From Margaritispora aquatica (lineage: Eukaryota; Ascomycota; Leotiomycetes; Helotiales; Discinellaceae): a DNA stretch of 64,000 nt. The position numbers and the translations under genes are program-made. The notes under the pieces are model-generated. The model was given only the letters and a program-made list of their open reading frames with translations, did no database searches and was not told the origin of the DNA. The DNA is taken from positions 1-64,000 of the forward strand of contig VJWN01000006.1 of NCBI GenBank assembly GCA_007644065.1, in the 5' to 3' direction. Shown in pieces: positions 1 to 9,039 of the stretch (the stretch's first letter is position 1; every line of letters starts with the position of its first letter).

Positions 1-159
1 TTCACTAAGTTCAATTCAAGTTCATTTTTGCCTTCACATCTACCTTACCCTAGACTTTCACATCTACCTTACCCTAGAGTTCCACTTCACATCTAGCTTA
101 CCCTAGACTTTTGTTTCTGATCAGGTCATTCCCCGACCTACGGTTTTTCCCTGCTTACA
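1..159. mobile_element. Right-hand part of LTR-like repeat, copy 1 (cut by window start)
   Basis: This ~160-bp stretch has repeated CTTACCCTAGACTTT-type motifs and ends in CCCTGCTTACA. The same sequence recurs almost unchanged at about 985-1144 and 1705-1861, where it is the right-hand third of a ~440-bp unit. The left part lies outside the window. The CA end, the copy number and the adjacent AT-rich interior suggest an LTR. The element class is not known, and the 1-kb block to the right could be its decayed interior. Confidence 0.6.
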
Positions 160-683
160 AAGGATATAGAGACTTATAAATCTATTATAGATTATATATT
201 CTATATAGCTAAAGGCTTTATAACCTAGAAGTCTAAATTATAGACTATAATAGTATAGTCTACTACAAAAGCGGAATTAATTACTATAAACACTATTAGT
301 AAAAAAGTTATATTTATTAAAAACTTATTAAAAGAATTAAGATTTTATAAATAAAAAATATTACCTTTATATACTAATAATAATAGTACCTTATTACTGT
401 TAAAAAATCTTATATTCTATAAAAGAACTAAGTATATAAACGTTAAATATTATTATATTAAGGAATTAATAAAAAAAGGCTTAATAAACCTACTTTATAT
501 TAATACCCTAGAATAAAAAACTAACGGCTTTACTAAAGCCTTTAATAAAAATAAATTTAATATATTCTTAGAATAAATAAGTTTTAAGCTTAATAAAGCT
601 TAATATATAAAATATATAAATAAAAAAAAATACAAAATAGCTATAAAGCTATAAAATTTTAGAATTTAATATAAGTTCTTATT
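160..683. mobile_element. AT-rich, RIP-like degenerate interior between two LTR-like copies
   Basis: The stretch is strongly AT-biased and TpA-rich, with no open frame of useful length on either strand, and it sits directly between two copies of the LTR-like unit. This is how a short or internally deleted retroelement looks after repeat-induced point mutation. RIP is known from Pezizomycotina, and its action here is inferred from composition only. No gag or pol motif could be recognised. Confidence 0.5.
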
Positions 684-1144
684 TAAGGAGTATATTAGTT
701 TTAAATAAACTATATATTAAATAGTTATATTTAGCTTTAAAGCTTATATACTATAGTCTTTTCTTTCTTATTATAATTAGTATAAAACTATTATATTATT
801 ACTAGTTACTCGGGTTATCGGAAGTATTAGCTCCACTATTAGTTAGATACGTATACACCGCTATAAACTACTTATATACTACTATATATACCGTTATATA
901 GACCGTTAGTTAGTATATACTATTAGTTTAGTTATTACTTTAAGTATTTATTATAGTTTTATATTACTAAAAAAAATAACTCTTTAGTTTATTAAGTTTA
1001 ATTTAAGTTTATTTACTTTTATATCTACCTTACCCTAGACTTTTATATCTACCTTACCCTAGAGTTCTACTTCACATCTAGCTTACCCTAGACTTTTGTT
1101 TCTGATCAGGTCATTCCCCGACCTACGGTTTTTCCCTGCTTACA
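684..1144. mobile_element. LTR-like repeat, copy 2 (RIP-decayed left half)
   Basis: The left half (about 684-985) aligns by eye with 1422-1705 but carries many C-to-T and G-to-A differences. The right part is nearly identical to copies 1 and 3 and again ends in CTGCTTACA. The left boundary is approximate because the start is mutated. With copy 1 it brackets the AT-rich interior, so the two may be the LTRs of one shortened element. Confidence 0.6.
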
Positions 1145-1268
1145 CACACCTAGCTTACCCTAGACTTTTATATCTCGCTTACCTTAGAGTTTCACTTCAT
1201 ATCTAGCTTACCCTAGACTTTTATTTCTGATCAGGCTATTCCCTGACCTACGGTGTTTTCCTACCTAT
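1145..1268. repeat. Extra partial copy of the LTR 3' tail
   Basis: Right after copy 2 the CTTACCCTAGACTTT motif array and the GATCAGG...CCTGACCTACGG segment occur once more with scattered changes, ending near CTACCTATAA. It looks like a tail-to-tail partial duplication or a nested insertion remnant. The 1269-1421 stretch that follows has more balanced composition and shows no gene. Confidence 0.5.
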
Positions 1269-1421
1269 AAATATTGAATATATTCAAAGCTATACAAAAC
1301 CGTTTAGCTGTCCAGAGAACGGATACAGACACTTATACCAAACCACGAGATCTTGCCACGTCACATGTTTCCACACGGTTTCAGAAACGCCAATAAAGTG
1401 GTTTACTATAATGCTTATGGA

Positions 1422-1861
1422 TGTGAGTATATAATTATTGGTTTAAATAAGCTATTATATTAAAATAGTTATATTTAGCTTTAAAGCTTATATACTATAG
1501 TTTTTATTTTCCTATTATAGTTAGTATAAAACTACTATAGTATTATTGATTATTAGCCCCACTATTAGTTAGACAGTACAAGCCACCGTATACACCGCTA
1601 TAAGCCACTATATAGACCGCTAGTTTAGTTATATACCGCTAGTTTAGTTACTGCCTTAGGCACCTATTATAGCCCTATATTACTGGAGAGAATAGCTCTC
1701 TAGTTTACTAAGTTCAATTCAAGTTCATTTTACCTTCACACCTAGCTTACCCTAGACTTTTATATCTACCTTACCCTAGAGTTCCACTTCACATCTAGCT
1801 TACCCTAGACTTTTGTTTCTGATCAGGTCATTCCCTGACCTACGGTTTTTCCCTGCTTACA
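1422..1861. mobile_element. LTR-like repeat, copy 3 (best preserved, possibly solo LTR)
   Basis: This 440-bp unit begins TGTGAG and ends TTACA, so it has the TG...CA termini of an LTR. It is the least mutated copy and lies next to normal-composition DNA on the right. Flanking five-base sequences (ATGGA left, ATGAT right) do not match as a target-site duplication, so either the boundaries are off by a few bases or the flank has changed. A solo LTR is the simplest reading. Confidence 0.6.
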
Positions 1862-2504
1862 ATGATAGAAGGTCGCAAAAATCATTTTAGAGGACTAGAC
1901 TATGTGAGAGGATATAGCGAACCGATACACCCAGGTCTAGCCGCGAAGCTTATCATCATACAACTTTGAGGAATCACAAATCGAAATATCGCAACTAAAC
2001 CAGAAAATAAATCACAGGATTGTCAAGGTCGGCGTTGGCTTTATGCACAAGCTGTCCTCGATTTCTTAACTCGGCATGATCGAAGGCTTCACAGACGACC
2101 CAGTCTGGGGTGCCGGTTTGGCTGGCGTAGCCGCTGCTACTCATAATGAGCATAGCCGGTGTCATTTATCTGTGGCTTTCTCTAGCCGAGCCACCATTTC
2201 GAAAGAGGACCTGAGCCATCGAATAGCTATAGGAGGAACTGGTTTCCTTTGTCTAAGTGGTATTTTCAGAGAGCGATCCCTTGGGTGAACACCTTCTAGT
2301 TTCGCAAAGTGCCAAAAGTTCGATCGGCGTATGCTTTTGAGATCCAGATGTCGCCAGCCCTCCTCTTTATACGATTGTACAACTCGGCCCTGAAAAAGAC
2401 CCCCTGGTGGGTCTAGGAGTGACGATAAGGGTTATGGCAAAAGCTTGTCAAGGCGCCAATTTGAAACATAACGACGCAGCATATGATTTTTAATCGTAAT
2501 AGTA
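1862..2504. other. Spacer with possible gene relic (plus strand)
   Basis: There is no intact gene. On the plus strand around 2100-2225 a hydrophobic stretch (PLLLIMSIAGVIYLWLSLAE) appears in one frame behind a stop. Around 2345-2491 another frame stays open and ends in TAA at 2489-2491. The two could be decayed exons of a membrane protein, but nothing was recognised. This sits between the LTR block and the convergent gene at 2505-4779. Confidence 0.25.
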
Positions 2505-4779
2505 CTATTCACACACTGTACCATTTTCCAAGGTTTCTACCTGGTCACTTAGACCGAACCCTGCTCTACGCACTTCTTTCTCATTCTCATCCGCCCGCAA
2601 CAATCCGAACCTTAGCCGCGTCTTTGATATCTTCTCAAGTAGAGGTACTGAACCCAGTGAATATCCTCTTGTCAATTCGTCGAGCCTTCTATTTCTTGTT
2701 GTCGTTAAAATAGTAGAAAAGGATGTCCCGTGGCTAACGCCATTGCTAAGAAAGGCAGAAATACCGACGAGGACCCCAAAGAGCGAGAGTAGAGATGTAG
2801 TAGCGTAAGTTGAGATGAGGTTGAAACGACTATAAGAGTAGACGTTTTTAGTTGTAGTGATTGTTACGAGTGTTTGAATGTCAGGGGTATATCTTGGAAA
2901 TGTATATCAGTTGAATTGTCAGAGTTCTGCATCAGTCGTACACAGTAAAAGAAAGAAAAACAGAGATTGGACATAAGGTGAGAAACATACAATACTTCTT
3001 CCGCAGTAAACAAGCTCAAGGTTAAGTTACGAGATAGTTCCTCAATCAGTTCACCCATATTCAAATTCCGGGCGAGCGTGGTGATATCCTTCGTAACGTT
3101 ATTTGCTGGCAAACCGCTAGCAAAGAAAGGCCTCCGTTCATCATCGTCAACATAGATGGGATTTGAAGAGTGGAGGCTACCGTACAATAGAGTCTCTGTC
3201 AATCGAGTTTTATATGTTGAAATGCCTGTCCGATGACCTCTTATTGCCCCAGTTAGCAAGTTAACCAGCGCATTTGCAATAGCGAAGTAACTTCCGTAAG
3301 GCTTTGTATTAGTCCAATTGAAAGAGTAGACTGGATTAACACTCTGTGTTCCATCTATAGACGAAGTGAATGCTATATCGTATCTCGTATCCATCAACAA
3401 ACAATTGTAAGTCGCATTCTGGGCCCATACCCAGAATTGCCCATGGTTGTATGAATTGTTTGGTCTGGCGTCTCTCCCACTGTCTAAAATTCCGTGACAG
3501 TAGACGTGATTGTCCATAAACTCGTCTGAATATGTAGCTGGACTTGGAGTTGTTTTACCAGGGATAGCGGTTATGCAATGCTCTACCAATTGTTGATAAA
3601 AGAAACTGGAGGCATTTGCGGGTGTGCTACGCCCCAGTATTACTTCTGTTGGTGCCACAGCCACCCAGGCTAGATCCGTATCGAAAATATTTTTCATATA
3701 TCTATTTTGCCGATAAGGCGCACCTACGTGGGCCAAAGTCGCACCTAGGTTAGCCGTAGTTGAATTTAGAACCTGTAGAATCTTGGACTTAATATCCTGC
3801 GATGGATCCTGGCATTGAAAAGAAGGTCCGTTGAATTTGACACTATATGTTGCATTGAAAGACATGGCCTTTGACGGTAATATCTTCAAGCCTGTAGCCA
3901 CTGTTGATGCGAGACGCGACATGTAAGGACTAACTCCATTGTTGGTTGTGAAGTCCTAATTCCAGTCGGCGCTGTTTAAATAATTGTACAACGGAAAAGT
4001 AACGGAAAAGTCGATGGCTGGTACGGTCATATTGCGATAGGAAAATACCATTGTTGGGACGACGGTTAGGGTTGCTGGCGTGATTAATGCCGCAAGAGGC
4101 ATCAGCCTAATGGAGTCGGATCAAGTAAGTTTGTGTGATAATCAAATGAATATTTTAGGCTCAACATAACATACCACGTAAGGAGCGCTAGAATAGCGTT
4201 CAATCTCGCCTGGATAACATGATCAAGAGTGAGGAAGGAGAAGATATCATAAATAGCCCGGAACATAGCGTCGAGGCCAGCAATAGTAATCGGTTTCCTT
4301 CTGACTGTCTTCCAAAGTTGCTGATTGTACGCAACACCAACCGCTCCAGCAAACATTGATTTTGTCAGAAAGGCAAACGCTGTACCAAATCGAATCTTCC
4401 ATTCCTGACTATGGCGTAAGCCTTCAAGACTCCATTGAGAATGTTCAACAGTAGTCACGTGTGTGCCATCTAGAGACTGATAATAGCAATGATGACTCGT
4501 TGCCATCACTATTCCGAGAAGTAATAGGGTGATCATAGCTAATGGTGACCTCCAATGAATGCCCCATTTCACTGGTTTCAATTCGTCGGAACCCCTCATG
4601 TCTTTTCCGTACGAAATAAACGACTCAGTCTTCTCAAGATTGTTTGGTGCGCTGAAATTATCAGGCTGGTCAATAAATTTGGTCGAGGCATGCCTTTGGG
4701 CATCACTAAAAGGTAAATCGTCTGCAAGAAGTCGATCCGAAACGCCGTGGCCAACGGGCTTTCTCTTTATGGTCGACAT
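2505..4779 (-). CDS. Large multi-TM fungal protein of unknown function, possibly interrupted
   Basis: Proposed exons are 4779-4175, 4106-2991 and 2892-2505 (minus strand), which close in frame to 702 codons. The architecture matches a family common in Pezizomycotina and without known function. Hydrophobic segments lie near residues 75-95, 130-150 and 190-220, then comes a long extracellular-type region with several N-x-S/T sites, and a last TM (LISTYATTSLLSLFGVLVGI) with a charged tail follows. The odd point is a TAG at 3958-3956 in the middle exon. Either the gene is a pseudogene, or a 60-nt in-frame GT-AG intron (3989-3930) removes it. The last intron is best read as 2990-2893 (GTATGT donor), because that splice joins the open frame to the conserved TTTKNVYSYSRFNL-like segment. 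The gene lies beside a repeat block, which fits a fast-evolving accessory gene. Confidence 0.6.
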
Positions 4780-5396
4780 GCCTGATTTAATACCAAGTAT
4801 TCTAGGAATTGAATCGGCTTAAAAAGTGTTGAAGATAAAGATAAAAGAAATTGATTGTAGAATTTTTCAGTGCAACGTAAGTTGTCTCACAATATGAATC
4901 TCTGTCTCGATGCCAGCTTATCAAAACCTTGGGGCTAAGACATTTTTATCTATAGTCCAGCCTTAATTATTCTCTGATGTTTGGATAGGCTTTCATCTTT
5001 GGAAAGTCGCCTATACTGGAGTATTCTCTAATTTGTAACGATATAGCCTGTAATATAAGTATTGACCGTCTGGGCGGGTTTAAGAGTTCATAGTCACGTG
5101 ACATGTCACGTGACTACATAACCTTACGCGCTCTATATCTATAGTATCCATTATTATTCTACCAAAACCAACCTTTTGTTCGAATACGGCCTTGAAAAAT
5201 ATTATTATGGATTCGTCTCAAAAGTATGATTCTCGCTCGTTTGTAAGCTAAGTCATGATCCTTTCGTCAGAAGCTAGTCTCCAGCCTTCTTTGGAGTAAT
5301 ACTCAGTGGTAATCTGACTTCTAAAGGTGCATATCTTGATTTCAGATCAGCCCTCTTCATTTACCAAGTCACGCCAGATGCCACCGACTCGCATTC
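4780..5396. other. Intergenic region, upstream of the membrane-protein gene
   Basis: This holds the presumed promoter and leader of the minus-strand membrane-protein gene and the 3' flank of the kinase-like gene. The notable content is a perfect palindrome with two CACGTG boxes at 5091-5116, listed separately. No other coding region was seen. Confidence 0.5.
5091..5116. promoter_or_regulatory. Perfect 26-bp palindrome with two CACGTG E-boxes
   Basis: The sequence from 5091 to 5116 equals its own reverse complement. Each half contains TCACGTGAC, and the palindrome centre is the CATG at 5102-5105. CACGTG is the core site of fungal bHLH regulators (Cbf1, Pho4 and SREBP types). Two sites 14 bp apart could bind two dimers on one face of the helix. 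It lies ~310 bp upstream of the membrane-protein start at 4779. Regulatory function is inferred. Confidence 0.5.
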
Positions 5397-6269
5397 TCAA
5401 TACCAAATTTCGAGCTTCATGCCTGATAGCCAAAGAGACTGATTTGGGTATTCGTCCAATACCATCCGTACATATTCGTGCCAATCATCGTTCCAACCAC
5501 CATTGGAATAAGTAGCCGTCGAGTAATCCCAGTAGGTTGGATACCATGACGCAAACCCCCAGTCGATTATGATTGGCATTCCATTAGGCCGAACCATAAT
5601 ATTCTTCCTCTGAAAGTCATTGTGGGTGAATAAAGGAGCGCCGTTGCCCCGAAGAATAGTGGGCAGGACATGCTGGTAGTACCGAGTCTTGTGAGTCATC
5701 CTGTCGCCAGTTTTGAGGGAGTATATCCGAATTATACAGTCTATCAACTCATCTTCTGTCCTAAACGATGTCTTCGCCTCCTGGGCTCCCTCCGTCGCTG
5801 AGAATATGTCATCAAGTGGTGGTCCGCCAGTGATATTGCCAAAACAGTTTGGGTGCTCTAGATGCCTCAACTCATCAAAGTAGGCGCGAAGATTCTTGGC
5901 GATGGATACTTCATGAGCTTGATCCAACTTGGCCCATAGTTCCAGGAGTGACATTCCCGGTACATATTCCATGACAATATATGTGACGACTCTTTCGTTC
6001 TCTGGATGACTCTGGTAAATGGCGTAGACTCTAGGAACAGGCACCGTCGTAGACTTAGCCATGTAAAGCATATTATGGGCCTCAATTGGGTTAAATTGAA
6101 TGCCAAATTTCATGACGAATTTTTGCTGCATCCTCACCAGTCGTGAGCCAGTCGACTCGTGGATCAAGATTTCGAAACCATTTATATCATTCGGGGTTGG
6201 TATTGTATTGGCCTCATTTTGAGCCTGGTCCATGAACAGGATATTATATGGTGCTGTTTCTGGCGTCAT
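5397..6269 (-). CDS. Aminoglycoside phosphotransferase (APH/CHK)-fold kinase-like protein
   Basis: This is a single-exon gene of 290 codons. The protein has the APH-family C-lobe. Residues 216-226 read HNDFQRKNIMV, the Brenner-type catalytic loop with D218 as putative base and N223 as metal ligand. Residues 236-238 read DWG, the DFG equivalent. An IVMEYVPG hinge lies near residues 98-105. The N-lobe has VMKFG near 52-56, where the ATP-binding lysine is expected. Fungi have large expansions of this family with mostly unknown small-molecule substrates, so antibiotic resistance should not be assumed. At 290 aa it is slightly shorter than many fungal members, but no break was seen. It is transcribed in the same direction as its neighbours. 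Confidence 0.85.
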   Translation of the reverse strand: MTPETAPYNILFMDQAQNEANTIPTPNDINGFEILIHESTGSRLVRMQQKFVMKFGIQFNPIEAHNMLYMAKSTTVPVPRVYAIYQSHPENERVVTYIVMEYVPGMSLLELWAKLDQAHEVSIAKNLRAYFDELRHLEHPNCFGNITGGPPLDDIFSATEGAQEAKTSFRTEDELIDCIIRIYSLKTGDRMTHKTRYYQHVLPTILRGNGAPLFTHNDFQRKNIMVRPNGMPIIIDWGFASWYPTYWDYSTATYSNGGWNDDWHEYVRMVLDEYPNQSLWLSGMKLEIWY

Positions 6270-6837
6270 GGTTTGTATGCCCGCAACAATTATTGAATTA
6301 AGAGTGAGTTCCGTAATTTTTGTTGCTTTGGGACGATAACAAGAAAAGGACTTTATGTGTTCGTGATAGTTCTGTCAGAAAAACGACGCTAGACTGGGAG
6401 GTAGAAGACAGAGGTCTTGGTGTATTAGCAGATGTACATATAAATCAATATATAGAAGCCAGCAGATCTAGTTACCCCAAGATCTCGCCTTAAATATAGA
6501 AAGCATATTACTCAGCACAGAATCCTAACAGGTCTTATATCAGCCTCAAATCATGCACAACCTTTACCCGGCCAAACATATAGAACTAAATTAGAGGAAA
6601 GACCGAACCTTGTTACTAAAAAAAATAAAAAAAATAGAAGTGATATATACTATCATTTTCTCTTATTTTTTACAATTGTTTATAGAGAAGGGGCTGCGGT
6701 ATTTTTATACATTAAACTCTGGTCGGGCTACGTTAAGATAGAGAAAATAGATTCGTAAAATCATTATCTTTATAGGTCTATATTTGAACGTAAAGCGAAA
6801 TTTATATTCAACAGTTAAACCCATTCATTGTTCTGAT
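6270..6837. other. AT-rich intergenic stretch
   Basis: This holds the 5' flank of the kinase-like gene and the 3' flank of the sugar transporter. The composition is AT-rich, and no ORF, repeat or RNA gene was recognised. Confidence 0.4.
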
Positions 6838-9039
6838 CTATGCTTTGCTATGCTGTCTATCCGCATTTGTTTGCACCTCGGTCACATACTTCTTAAACTT
6901 ACGTGGGTTGATCTTTTTATCAAACCTATAAGAAACAAACAGTCAGTAAGTTGATATCGTATTTCGCAATGGTCCTCATAAGGCAGGTGTAACTCACATC
7001 TCATCGATCTCAGCCGGCGTCCTTTGGGCAAGTTCTGGCAGGATAAACCACGCAACAACCACTGCAACAGCTCCCGTACCGGCGAAGCTGTTCGAGAAAT
7101 CTTAGTCAGCATTGATCCCATAATTTCGCACGTGCATGAGATTAGGAACACGTACAAGAAACCAGTTTTGACGCCCCACTTAGCAGTGCCGTTGATCATC
7201 AATGGCGTGCAGAAACTGAACATGATGGCAATCATGTTGGATGAAGCCAAAGCCCAACCTGCAGTACGGGCTCGAAGGCGTTGCTGAGGAACTTCGGCTG
7301 CATAGGCATAACCAATGGCTGAAGCACCAGTGGTGCTGAATGTTGCAAGACATGCGAAGAACACCTTTATCGTGTTAGCTTGAAAATATGAGAAACAAGG
7401 AGTTGGGAGAGAGGGGTACCAAGAGTGAGCTGTTCTCCTTGGTTTTGTAGTTGAAGCATCCCATGATTCCGAGACACAAGACAGACACAACAGTGACGCC
7501 ATATGGGTAAACAGTAAGCGGACGTCGGCCAAGTTTGTCTGTGAGTGTGGAGGTCAAGATCATGGAGAAAAGCTGACATGAGCATAGAATAACGGTAACC
7601 AGGAATGGATTCTTGTTGCCAGCTGCTTGAACTTTTCGTGCATATCAGTACTGGTAATGTGATGAGTGGAAGGGTGTAAAGAGCTTACAGAAATAGGTTG
7701 AGAATGTGTTGAAAACCGAAAGACCAACAAATTGCTGTGTGATCTTTGGCCATCCAGCAATCAGGAACCGAATGAGATTTCTTCCCTGGAAGATCTCAAA
7801 CTGGCCACCTTCTTTCTGCCACTCTGCAATTCTTCGCTCCTCTTCAATCGTAGCCGCCATAACATCCTGTCAAAATTCCGCATCAGTAAAGCTCGCCTGC
7901 ATCAAGAGCATGTTGGTAGCCTTACAAGAACTTCTTGAACGTCATATCCCTCGATATGGCTGTTGTATCTCAGGAGAACCTTGCTTGCCTGCTCCGTCTT
8001 CCCCTTGCTGACCAAAAACCAAGGTGTTTCAGGAAGGCAGAGGAAAATAATAAGCATAGCACCAATCATGGCCCACTAAAGAAGAGACCCAAAGTCAGTA
8101 ACCTGCAAAATCACATCAAAGACGGGCTAGATTTACCTGCGTGTAGATAGGGGTCTTGTAATCCAACGGTGCTGTGAGATGGAGTCGATTTAATGCGATA
8201 GATCCAGCAAGCTGACCGACAACAAACCAGCTAAACAACGTCAGGAATCCGCATTTCAAAGATCAGAGGTATACCTACAAACTATACGCATTGATGAGAA
8301 ACCCCTTCAACTGAGTTGGAGCGATTTCGCTCAAGTATACAGGCATAGTAGCTTGAAGCATTCCAACACCAGCACCAGAGAGTAGCTTTGCGACAAGCCA
8401 ATGTGTCCAGTGTGATGCAAAAGTCTCGGCAAAGATACTCTGTTAAATCCAAGGTCGTTAGTTACTGATCAGCACGCAACGCATGAGGTTTGCACTTACG
8501 GCAGTGAGGAACACCCAAAGAATCAACAATGCGGGCTTACGACCATATGCATCAGTTGCAAACTGTAGGAACTGTAAAGAATGTCAGATTGTACACTGCA
8601 ATGTATGGAGAGAAAATCGTACGATCTGGCCCAAAGTTTGCCCAGCTGACTGGATCCCTCCCCATGCAGAGACATATTTTCCCATGATAATGGTCGTCCC
8701 CGGAGTAGCAAATTGCTTGATGAACCCTCCATTGGAGATGATTCCTCCATTCAAACTAATCTCTGGAAATCACCGTCAACGAAGTTCTCACACCGTAGAT
8801 GCTTAGAATTGATGGGGTAACTTACGATATCCATCAAGGGATGCTGCAAATGCTGCACACATGGCAACAGCAGTAACGAGTTTGTATCTAGCCGCTGTCT
8901 CTAGAATACCGAGATCGTCACTCCTAACTCGCATTGGCGGTGGGTCACTCTTCTCGTTTGTGTGTTCATTATCATCATCAGGTCGACGATCCTGGACAAT
9001 GTTCTCGAGCATCACTTCCTCGGTCTTGTTGTTTGCCAT
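6838..9039 (-). CDS. MFS sugar transporter, alpha-glucoside/lactose permease type
   Basis: Eleven exons fit GT-AG signals and close in frame to 535 aa: 9039-8826, 8762-8623, 8571-8500, 8439-8279, 8230-8137, 8075-7926, 7866-7689, 7631-7420, 7364-7156, 7087-6998 and 6925-6838. The start was set at MANNKTEE, since the open frame upstream lacks family features. Signatures of the sugar-porter family are visible: DAYGRK after TM2, LPETPW in the central loop, TDKLGRR after TM8, and PELAQRTPAEIDEMF after TM12. The ARTAGWALASSN and FFACLATFSTTGASAIGYAYAAE segments are typical of fungal maltose/lactose permease-like carriers. The predicted role is H+-coupled uptake of a di- or monosaccharide at the plasma membrane; the substrate is not determined. 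The long acidic N-terminus (about residues 1-50) is presumably cytosolic. Confidence 0.88.

Noticed and set aside
2893..2995. Apparent one-base frameshift before the C-terminal TM of the membrane protein
   Set aside because: Splicing with donor GTATGT at 2990 and acceptor AAG at 2893 restores the frame and the family motif, so no frameshift is needed.
5397..6269. Antibiotic-resistance reading of the APH-fold gene
   Set aside because: The APH/CHK fold is widely expanded in fungi with other substrates; nothing here points to aminoglycosides.
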